Shown: piece by piece, positions 1 to 7,432 of the stretch
How the letters are laid out: the number at the start of each line of letters is the position of its first letter
How positions within the stretch are numbered: position 1 is the first letter of the stretch
From: Candidatus Dormiibacterota bacterium
GTDB taxonomy: Bacteria > Chloroflexota > Dormibacteria > Dormibacterales > Dormibacteraceae
Direction: 5' to 3'
Length of the DNA stretch: 12,190 nucleotides
NCBI GenBank assembly: GCA_955652585.1
Contig: CATPBF010000052.1
Location: forward strand, 1-12,190
Translations under genes and position numbers: made by a program
Notes under the pieces: model-generated
The model's database searches: none
What the model was told of the DNA's origin: nothing
What the model saw: only the letters and a program-made list of their open reading frames with translations

Positions 1-31
1 AATCCAACCTCCGCAACCATTTGCAGCAACC

Positions 32-58
32 ACGAAGCCGGGGGCGTCCCGGCTTCGT
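32..58 (+). terminator. Hairpin, probable intrinsic terminator of an upstream gene
   Basis: An 11-bp perfect inverted repeat (32-42 against 48-58, outer arm ACGAAGCCGGG) encloses a 5-base loop. The GC-rich stem, short loop and position just before a new gene fit an intrinsic terminator for a gene left of the window. The T-tract after the stem is weak (CCTTATTA), so termination may be inefficient or bidirectional. The alternative is a 5' leader hairpin for the small gene at 79. Confidence 0.5.
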
Positions 59-78
59 CCTTATTACGGAGCGTTTTG

Positions 79-162
79 ATGAACAAGCGGAAGCGCGTCG
101 CGATCGCCAAGCACCGAGTCAAGAAGCGCAAGCTCAAGGCGAAAGCCCAAGCGGCTCGTTAG
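79..162 (+). CDS. 27-residue Lys/Arg-rich protein, bS22/COX24 (AURKAIP1)-like
   Basis: This short frame begins with ATG at 79 and ends with TAG at 160-162. GGAG at 68-71 lies 7 bases before the ATG, an ideal ribosome-binding site. The product has 8 Lys, 5 Arg and 1 His in 27 residues, no acidic residue, and the pattern KRKR-x4-KHR-x-KKRK. That resembles the tiny basic proteins carrying the COX24 C-terminal/AURKAIP1 motif, known in actinobacteria as ribosomal protein bS22, which sit in the small subunit near rRNA. The family assignment is from my memory of the KRxKR...KHR pattern, not an alignment. The neighbours, a tRNA 18 bases downstream and then tilS, fit a translation role. The gene is easily missed because of its length. 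It could instead be another nucleic-acid-binding basic peptide, but chance is unlikely given the start signal and composition. Confidence 0.75.
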   Translation: MNKRKRVAIAKHRVKKRKLKAKAQAAR

Positions 163-180
163 TCTTACTCCGGCGCACGA

Positions 181-256
181 GGTGCCGTAGCTCAGGTGGT
201 AGAGCGCGCGACTCATAATCGCGTTGTCGCTGGTTCGAGTCCAGCCGGCACCACCA
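181..256 (+). tRNA. tRNA with CAT anticodon (tRNA-Met or tRNA-Ile2)
   Basis: A complete 76-base cloverleaf can be drawn: acceptor stem 181-187 with 246-252, D stem 190-193 with 202-205, anticodon stem 207-211 with 219-223, anticodon CAT at 214-216, a normal T arm with GGTTCGAGTCC, discriminator A253 and an encoded CCA at 254-256. A CAT anticodon is used by initiator Met, elongator Met and the minor Ile2 tRNA whose C34 is changed to lysidine by TilS. The acceptor stem starts with a paired G1-C72, which argues against an initiator. The anticodon and T arms (GCGACTCATAATCGC, TCGCTGGTTC) look very like E. coli tRNA-Ile2 as I remember it, and tilS follows directly, so Ile2 is a serious candidate. 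Elongator Met tRNAs of some high-GC bacteria look similar, so identity stays open. The final A256 is also the A of the tilS ATG. Confidence 0.97.
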
Positions 257-1562
257 TGCCCTCCCAAGAAACGATTCCGCACCCGCTGCTTTTTGGGCTG
301 CGCCGATCCGGGCTGATCGCGTCCGGTGAGCGCACGCTGGTGGCGGTGTCGGGCGGGCCGGACAGCACGGCGCTGTTGGTCGCGCTTCACGAAGAGGGCT
401 ATGCCGTGGTCGCGGCTCACTACGACCACGCGCTGCAGCCGGGTTCGGGCCGAGCCGCCGACCACGTCCGCGCGCTGTGCCAACGCCTGGGTGTCGAAGT
501 GCTGACCGAGCGCAGAGAGAGCCCTATGCCACGCGGCTCCGTCCAGGCCGGCGCGCGCGCCCTTCGCTACGAATATTTCGAGCGCGCTCGCGCCCAGATT
601 GGCGCCAGTGTCGTCGCGATCGCGCACACGGCCGATGACGTCGTGGAGGGCGTCGTCCTTCATCTGTTGCGCGGCTCCGGTCTGGCCGGCATGCGCGGCA
701 TGCCCGCACGCCGGGGCGTGTTCGTGCGGCCGCTTCTGTCCGTCTGGAGAAGTGAGGTGGCGGACTACCTGGATCGGCGCGGGATCAAAGCGTGGCAAGA
801 CCCGGCCAACTCCAACCCCGCGTACGCGCGGGTTCGGGTGCGGCGCGACATCCTGCCGGCGCTGGAGCGCGACCGGCCCGGAATCGTGCGCCGCTTCCAC
901 CGGGCCTCGATTCGCGCCACCGCCCTGCACGAGTCGATCTCGGGTATCGCCGAGAGCGCGCTCAACGCCGGCGTCCTGACCCGTGCCGTCGTCGCGGCTG
1001 CTCCTGAGCCAGTGGCGGCCGAGATGATGAGGCACCTGTATGCCCGCGCGGGCGGCGCCCAGCCGTCGCTCTCGCGAACCCACCTCGCGGCGATGCTCAG
1101 GCTGGCCCAGGCTGGGCCCGGAGGCCGGGGCGTAGATCTACCCGGCGGCCTGCGTTTTCGTATCGTGGGGGAAACCATGCAGTTCGTCCCTCCCGATGCG
1201 GCTCGCCGGCCCGCTCCACGGCTCGAGATTTCCGCCTGCGACGGCTGCGGGGATATGACGGCGGCGCACGTCCGGCCGGACCTCGAGCTCCGTCTCGGCT
1301 ACCGCACACCCGGGCTGACGATGCGGCTGCTCAAGGGCCGCGGGACACGCAAGCTGCAGGACATCTTCGTGGACGCGCGCGTGCCCCGCGAAGACAGGGA
1401 TTCGTGGCCGCTGGTGTTCGCCGGCGATTCGCTCGCTGTCGTGCCCGGGATCGCCGTGTCGGCAGAGCTGGCGACCCGCGCAGGCGAACCCTCATTGCAC
1501 GTAACGGTCAGCGGTATCCCAGCTAAAGTAGAATCGCTTAACAGCCTTCCAGGAGAGCCCAG

Positions 1563-1566
<4 letters not shown>
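256..1566 (+). CDS. tilS: tRNA(Ile)-lysidine synthetase TilS
   Basis: TilS is a cytosolic ATP-dependent enzyme that joins lysine to C34 of tRNA-Ile2(CAU), changing both its codon and its amino-acid identity. The 436-residue product has the N-type ATP pyrophosphatase P-loop SGGPDS at 32-37, the AHYDHAL segment at 54-60, the AHTADD segment at 123-128 followed by [14 protein letters not shown], and a C-terminal lysidine-synthetase domain near 343-412 ending in VVPGI. The length fits the large, three-domain TilS form. I chose ATG 256: the open frame continues upstream but would translate the tRNA itself, and no later ATG/GTG/TTG lies before the P-loop. There is no Shine-Dalgarno sequence, because the upstream bases are the tRNA acceptor stem and CCA. 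Two family positions look changed: the usual ADDQxET reads ADDVVEG, and the usual RNRxR reads RVRVR. The stop overlaps the ftsH start. The hpt gene often found between tilS and ftsH is absent. Confidence 0.95.
1551..1555 (+). promoter_or_regulatory. ftsH ribosome-binding site that fixes a TTG start
   Basis: AGGAG lies 7 bases before TTG 1563, inside the last codons of tilS. It supports the rare TTG as the real start, since no ATG occurs near the N-terminal membrane segment. The TTG overlaps the tilS TGA (TTGA), indicating translational coupling. A lone -10-like TAGAAT at 1529-1534 is seen without a -35 partner. Confidence 0.8.
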
Positions 1567-3434
<1,868 letters not shown>

Positions 3435-3455
3435 GCCTTCCGGGCCACGGACCTA

Positions 3456-4319
3456 ATCGTCGCGGGCCGGGGTAACCTCGGCCGAAGCCTGGCGCGCGCG
3501 TGGCGGCGCGCGGGTCATCGAGTGCTCTTGAACCCGGCACGAAACGGCGTGCCGTCGCTGGTGCGGGCGCTGCGGTCCCGGCCTCGCGCCACGGTCTTTC
3601 TCACCGTTCCCGACGCAGTGGTCGCGAGCCTCGCCGGCGAGGTCGCTGCGGGCGGTGACATTCCGGGAAGTGTGGCGTTCGTCCATTGCAGCGGCGCGCT
3701 AGGGCTCGGCGCACTCGGCCGTCTTGCCGAGCATCACGTGGTCGGATCGTTCCACCCGCTGCAGTCCTTCCCGCAGCCCCGGCGGCCCGAGGCGTTCCGA
3801 GGCAGCCTGGTCGCGATCGATGCCCCTGCTCCGCCGCTGCGCCGCCGTCTGGAGCGATTGGCCCGCGACCTGGGCGCGAAGCCGCGCGGTGTCGATGAGG
3901 CGGATCGAGTGGTCTACCACGCGGCGGCGGTGTATGCGTCGAACTACCTCGTGGCTCTCGCCGGCGAGGCCGTCGAGCTGCTGGGGACGATCGGTTGGAG
4001 CGAGTCCGAGGCGGTGGCGGGGTTGATTCCTCTGATGCGCGGAGCCCTCGACGAGGTCGCGCGGCGCGGCCCCACGTCGGCTCTAACCGGGCCCATCCGG
4101 CGAGGGGATGTGGAGACGGTCACCCGTCACCTGGAGGCGCTGGCGGGCCTCGACTCCGGCTCGGCCAAGGGACCTCGCAAAGCGGATGTTTATCGTATGC
4201 TCGGCCAGATTGCGCTCGAGATCGCGACAAGAGCGGGGCTGGAGCCCGCCGCGGTTGAGCGCGTAAACAGGGCGCTGACCCGAAATGTGGCAGCGACGCG
4301 AAGGAGACGCCCGCGATGA
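3456..4319 (+). CDS. Rossmann-like/DUF2520 protein, candidate ketopantoate reductase
   Basis: The first canonical start in this frame is GTG 3522, giving 265 residues, but that product lacks the first strand and glycine loop of the Rossmann fold. In the same frame upstream, 3456-3521 encodes IVAGRGNLG followed by a helix and a second strand (HRVLL), a textbook GxGxxG dinucleotide site. No ATG, GTG or TTG lies between the ftsH TAG (3432-3434) and 3522, so I place the start provisionally at ATC 3456 (287 residues, near the usual family length). The order GxGxxG, a VFLTVPD strand, VHCSGALG, GSFHPLQSFP and a helical C-terminal half matches the Rossmann-like plus DUF2520 family. It overlaps panB by ATGA, so it is coupled to pantothenate synthesis. 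No panE is present here, and reduction of 2-dehydropantoate with NADPH is a plausible role, by context only. Family call good; start and substrate uncertain. Confidence 0.8.
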   Translation: MVAGRGNLGRSLARAWRRAGHRVLLNPARNGVPSLVRALRSRPRATVFLTVPDAVVASLAGEVAAGGDIPGSVAFVHCSGALGLGALGRLAEHHVVGSFHPLQSFPQPRRPEAFRGSLVAIDAPAPPLRRRLERLARDLGAKPRGVDEADRVVYHAAAVYASNYLVALAGEAVELLGTIGWSESEAVAGLIPLMRGALDEVARRGPTSALTGPIRRGDVETVTRHLEALAGLDSGSAKGPRKADVYRMLGQIALEIATRAGLEPAAVERVNRALTRNVAATRRRRPR

Positions 4320-5173
4320 CGACGGTTCTGGACGTCCAGCGGTTCAAGGAAGAAGGCCAGCGCTTTGCCGTGCTCACGGCGTACGACTACCTCAGCGCCA
4401 AGATCCTCGATGAGGCCGGCATCCCCATCCTTCTCGTCGGCGACAGCCTGGGCATGGTCATGCTCGGCTACCCGACGACCCTGCCGGTCACCGTCGACGA
4501 GATGCTCCACCACGCCAAGGCTGTCGCTCGAGGCTCGCACCAGGCGCTCCTCGTGGGCGACATGCCGTTCATGTCGTATCACGCGTCGGTCGAGCAGGCG
4601 ATCACCAGCGCCGGCCGGTTCATCCAGGAAGGCGGCATGCACGCCGTCAAGCTCGAAGGCGGCGGCCGGATTGTCGAGATCACCCAGCAGCTGACCGCGA
4701 TGGGCATCCCCGTCATGGGCCATCTCGGTCTCACTCCGCAGTTCGTCCATCAGATGGGCGGATTCAAGGTCCAGGGCAAGACCGAGAAGCAGGCTGCGCG
4801 AATCCTGTCGGACGCCAAGGAGCTCGAGCAGGCAGGGGCGTTCAGCATCGTTCTCGAGGGCGTGCCGACCGAGGTCGCGACCCGCGTGACGCGGTCGCTT
4901 CGCATCCCGACCATCGGCATCGGGGCGGGGCCGGGAACCGACGGGCAGGTACTCGTCTTCCACGACATGCTCGGCTTGACCACCGGCAAGGCGCCGAAGT
5001 TCGTGAAGCGCTACGCCCACCTGGCCGAGGAGATCGCGAGCGCTGCTCAGCGTTTCGCGCATGAGGTCGGCGACGGCACGTTCCCTGGGCCCGAGCACTC
5101 GTATTCGGCCAACGGATCGGCCATCCCTGCCAAGGCGCAGCGCGATGAGGTCAAATACGGCTCCACCGTCTAG
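4316..5173 (+). CDS. panB: 3-methyl-2-oxobutanoate hydroxymethyltransferase PanB
   Basis: PanB transfers a hydroxymethyl group from methylenetetrahydrofolate to alpha-ketoisovalerate, giving 2-dehydropantoate, the first committed step to pantothenate and CoA. The 285-residue protein is a (beta/alpha)8 barrel of normal length. Visible family motifs are LTAYDY at 20-25, VGDSLGMV at 41-48 with metal ligand D43, GDMPFMSY at 81-88 with D82, the lysine-containing VKLEGG at 111-116, GHLGLTPQ at 135-142, VLEGVP at 179-184 with the catalytic Glu, and GIGAGPGTDGQVLV at 201-214. The start ATG 4316 overlaps the preceding stop (ATGA), and AAGGAG at 4301-4306 lies 9 bases before it. The 3' end overlaps panC by 29 bases. 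Cytosolic decamer in known homologues. The assignment is secure. Confidence 0.98.
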   Translation: MTTVLDVQRFKEEGQRFAVLTAYDYLSAKILDEAGIPILLVGDSLGMVMLGYPTTLPVTVDEMLHHAKAVARGSHQALLVGDMPFMSYHASVEQAITSAGRFIQEGGMHAVKLEGGGRIVEITQQLTAMGIPVMGHLGLTPQFVHQMGGFKVQGKTEKQAARILSDAKELEQAGAFSIVLEGVPTEVATRVTRSLRIPTIGIGAGPGTDGQVLVFHDMLGLTTGKAPKFVKRYAHLAEEIASAAQRFAHEVGDGTFPGPEHSYSANGSAIPAKAQRDEVKYGSTV

Positions 5174-6026
5174 CCCGCCTCCGCCGATCGCCGTCGGGAC
5201 GCCGGGATTCATGCGGGACGTCGCCCGCGGATGGCACGCGGACGGTGCCTCGATCGGGCTGGTCCCGACCATGGGTGCACTCCATGCCGGGCACATGAGC
5301 CTGGTCGAGCGTGCGCGCCGCGAAAACGACAGGGTCGTCGTCAGCGTATTCGTCAACCCGATCCAGTTCGGCGCCGGCGAGGATCTGGGCTTGTACCCGC
5401 GAAACCCTGAACGCGACCTGTCGATGCTTCGGGCCGCCGGGGTGGATGCGATCTACAAACCGTCGGTGGCGGACATGTATCCGCCAGGCGCGAGCACGCG
5501 GGTGATCGTCCACGGAGTCACGGAACGGCTGGAGGGGGCGGCGCGACCAGGTCATTTCGAGGGCGTGGCGACGGTGGTGACGAAACTCTTCACCGCCACG
5601 TCCGCCGACCGGGCGTACTTCGGCCAGAAGGACGCCCAGCAGGTGGCGGTGGTAATGCGCGTGGCTTCGGACCTGGACATCGGGGTCGAGATCCGGGTGT
5701 GTCCGACCGTCCGTGAAGCGGATGGTCTGGCCTTGAGCTCGCGCAACGCATACCTGGGCTCGGCCGAGCGGACCGCGGCCGTATGCCTGAGCCGGGCTCT
5801 GGGGTTGGCGGCAGAAGCCTACGGCCGCGGCGAGCGGGATCCCGGCCGGCTGCAGGCGATCCTGGCGGAGACGATCGGCGCTGAGCCGCTGGCCCGGTTG
5901 GACTACGCGGAAGTGGTCGACCCAGCCACCTTTTCGACGCCTGGCAGCCTCGCGGTGCTGGCCGTCCGGATCGGGTCGACCCGGCTCATCGACAACCACG
6001 ATTTGAAGCTGCGGTATCCCGGATAA
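5145..6026 (+). CDS. panC: Pantoate--beta-alanine ligase PanC
   Basis: PanC activates pantoate with ATP to pantoyl-adenylate and joins it to beta-alanine, giving pantothenate. With the start at ATG 5145 the protein has 293 residues. It shows the HIGH-like nucleotide signature PTMGALHAGH at 41-50, FVNPIQFGAGEDLGLYPR at 69-86, YFGQKDAQQ at 158-166 and the KMSKS-region equivalent LSSRN at 197-201. I prefer ATG 5145 because residues 15-30 resemble the usual first strand and helix before LVPTMG; a start at 5211 would remove that strand, and a start at 5061 adds an Arg-rich stretch that is panB read in another frame. The cost is a weak ribosome-binding site (AAGG at 5131-5134) and a Pro-rich N-terminal tail. 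The 29-base overlap with panB implies coupled translation. panD, which makes beta-alanine, is not in the window. Confidence 0.97.
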   Translation: MRSNTAPPSSPPPPIAVGTPGFMRDVARGWHADGASIGLVPTMGALHAGHMSLVERARRENDRVVVSVFVNPIQFGAGEDLGLYPRNPERDLSMLRAAGVDAIYKPSVADMYPPGASTRVIVHGVTERLEGAARPGHFEGVATVVTKLFTATSADRAYFGQKDAQQVAVVMRVASDLDIGVEIRVCPTVREADGLALSSRNAYLGSAERTAAVCLSRALGLAAEAYGRGERDPGRLQAILAETIGAEPLARLDYAEVVDPATFSTPGSLAVLAVRIGSTRLIDNHDLKLRYPG

Positions 6027-6041
6027 GCGGCAATTCTGGCG

Positions 6042-6100
6042 TACAATGGCAATCCGTTTGGCGTAGGCCGTTATTGACGACCAAGAACCACACCAATAAT
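6042..6100 (+). promoter_or_regulatory. Candidate rpsA promoter region
   Basis: The panC-rpsA gap is relatively AT-rich and holds two possible promoter parts: a lone -10-like TACAAT at 6042-6047 without a recognisable -35, and TTGACG at 6074-6079 followed 15 bases later by AATAAT at 6095-6100, a short spacer. Either could give rpsA its own transcript as well as read-through from the pan genes. Seen by eye only. Confidence 0.35.
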
Positions 6101-6160
6101 CCTTAGGGGGTATACGAACGTTTTGTCCACAGAGTCCGGTGTCTCCCTGAAAGAAGACGA

Positions 6161-6165
6161 GGAGG
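6161..6165 (+). promoter_or_regulatory. rpsA ribosome-binding site favouring ATG 6174
   Basis: GGAGG, preceded by GA, sits 8 bases before ATG 6174. It competes with a G-rich AGGGGG at 6105-6110 that lies 12 bases before an in-frame TTG at 6123. Spacing and start codon both favour ATG 6174, although the same bases would encode Glu-Glu-Ala if translation begins at TTG. Confidence 0.55.
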
Positions 6166-6173
6166 CGACCGAG

Positions 6174-7319
6174 ATGGACTCGTCAGCGGCGATGACGATG
6201 GAGGACTACCTCCACTACGACCAGGAGGCCTTCAAGACCCCCAACCACGGGGATATCGTCGATGGCATCGTGGTCCGCGTCGACCCCGACGAGGTGCTGG
6301 TCGACATTGGCGCCAAGGCGGAAGGGGTCATCTCGAGCAAGGAGCTCGGCCTGCGCGGAGAGGTTGAATCGATCGGCCTCGTGCCAGGCGACCTCATCAA
6401 GGTCTATGTCCTTCAGCCCGAAAACGAAGAGGGCAACGTCGTCCTCAGCCTGCGACGCGCCCGCGCCGAGACCACGTGGCTGGTGGCCGCCGAGAAGCAG
6501 ACCGACGGTTCAGTGATCGAGGCCGACGTCCGTGAGCAAAACAAGGGCGGTCTCATCGTCAACGTGCTCGGGCTCCGCGGCTTCTTGCCGTCGAGCCAGG
6601 TCGCGCGCGCTTACGCCGGCAGCCTCGAGTCGCTGGTCGGACAGCGCATCCCGGTCAAGATCCTGGAGGTCAACCGCAAGCGCAACCGGCTGATCGTCAG
6701 CCAGAAGGCGGCGGAGGACGAGGATCGCGCTCGCAAGCGCGAGGAGCTGTTCAGCCGGCTGCAGATGGGCTCCACCGTGAAGGGGACTGTCTCGGGCATT
6801 ACGAGCTACGGCGCCTTCGTCGACATCGGCGGCGCGGACGGGCTCATCCACATCTCGGAGCTGTCATGGGACCGCGTTTCCAAGGTCACCGACGTGCTGC
6901 AGCTGGGCGAGGAGCTGACCGTCAAGGTCATCAAGCTCGACCCCGAGCAGACCCGAATCTCGCTGTCACTGCGTCAGTTGCAGCAGGACCCGTGGGAGAA
7001 GCTGGTGATGTCGATGCCGATCGGCTCGATCGTCGAGGGCCAGGTCACGAAAACCAAGAAGTACGGGGCCTTCCTCCAGATCATGGTCGGGATCGAGGGG
7101 CTTCTGCACATCTCGGAGCTCTCGTGGGATCACGTGGAGCGGACTGAGGACGTGCTCAAGGTCGGCGAGACGCTCCAAGTGAAGGTGATCGGTATCGACA
7201 CCGCGCGGCGGCGGATCTCGCTGAGCCTCAAGCAGCTGTCGGCGCCGCCGGCGAGCCTGGGAGCCAGCCGCAGCGAACGGCACCAGGATGAGTACGGCGA
7301 CATGGGAGACGAGTCTTAG
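6174..7319 (+). CDS. rpsA: 30S ribosomal protein S1 (four S1 domains)
   Basis: S1 binds mRNA on the small ribosomal subunit and helps initiation, especially on weakly marked or structured messages. From ATG 6174 the product has 381 residues, and from the in-frame TTG at 6123 it has 398. Four OB-fold S1 repeats are visible: near 25-96 (GDIVDGIVVRVDPDEVLVDIG), 112-178 (divergent, with GGLIVNVLGLRGFLPSS), 198-267 (GSTVKGTVSGITSYGAFVDIG, then GLIHISELSWDRV) and 283-353 (GSIVEGQVTKTKKYGAFLQI, then GLLHISELSWDHV). Repeats 3 and 4 are the best conserved RNA-binding copies. The length and domain number match the short S1 of Firmicutes, Actinobacteria and relatives rather than the six-domain proteobacterial form. 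The N-terminus is acidic and the C-terminal tail hydrophilic. The gap of about 150 bases from panC suggests its own promoter. Confidence 0.96.
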   Translation: MDSSAAMTMEDYLHYDQEAFKTPNHGDIVDGIVVRVDPDEVLVDIGAKAEGVISSKELGLRGEVESIGLVPGDLIKVYVLQPENEEGNVVLSLRRARAETTWLVAAEKQTDGSVIEADVREQNKGGLIVNVLGLRGFLPSSQVARAYAGSLESLVGQRIPVKILEVNRKRNRLIVSQKAAEDEDRARKREELFSRLQMGSTVKGTVSGITSYGAFVDIGGADGLIHISELSWDRVSKVTDVLQLGEELTVKVIKLDPEQTRISLSLRQLQQDPWEKLVMSMPIGSIVEGQVTKTKKYGAFLQIMVGIEGLLHISELSWDHVERTEDVLKVGETLQVKVIGIDTARRRISLSLKQLSAPPASLGASRSERHQDEYGDMGDES

Positions 7320-7350
7320 CCGGCTTTCGGTTCGGGCTCGCTGCTTAACG

Positions 7351-7412
7351 CGCCGTTGGCGCCAAACGTGTGCATTGCAACGCTTGCAAGCACGCCGCTG
7401 GCGCCAAACGTG
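7351..7412. repeat. Paired 20-bp direct repeat with central hairpin in convergent spacer
   Basis: Two 20-base copies (7351-7370 and 7393-7412) differ at one base and are 42 bases apart. Each contains a GGCGCC-centred dyad: TTGGCGCCAA at 7356-7365 and TGGCGCCA at 7399-7406. Between them, TTGCAA repeated at 7375-7380 and 7384-7389 forms a 6-bp hairpin, extended by GC pairs past a bulged A. It lies between the ends of rpsA and the minus-strand membrane protein, so a bidirectional terminator or a protein-binding site is possible. No T-tract is evident. Confidence 0.7.
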
Positions 7413-7432
7413 CCGAATCGAGGCCCGCGTGC

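Noticed and set aside
196..255. Upstream extension of tilS from GTG 196
   Set aside because: These 20 residues are the tRNA read as protein (HNRVVAGSSPAGTT is the familiar artefact); TilS homologues start near ATG 256.
64..1083. Long minus-strand open frame, 339 residues, opposite tilS
   Set aside because: It is antisense to tilS and the tRNA, contains the known reverse-tRNA artefact WTRTSDNAIMSRALYHLS, and has no family motifs.
4190..5356. Minus-strand open frame of 388 residues opposite panB
   Set aside because: The composition is Arg/Asp/His-rich as expected for antisense of a GC-rich gene, and panB, panC and the DUF2520 gene explain all the coding signal.
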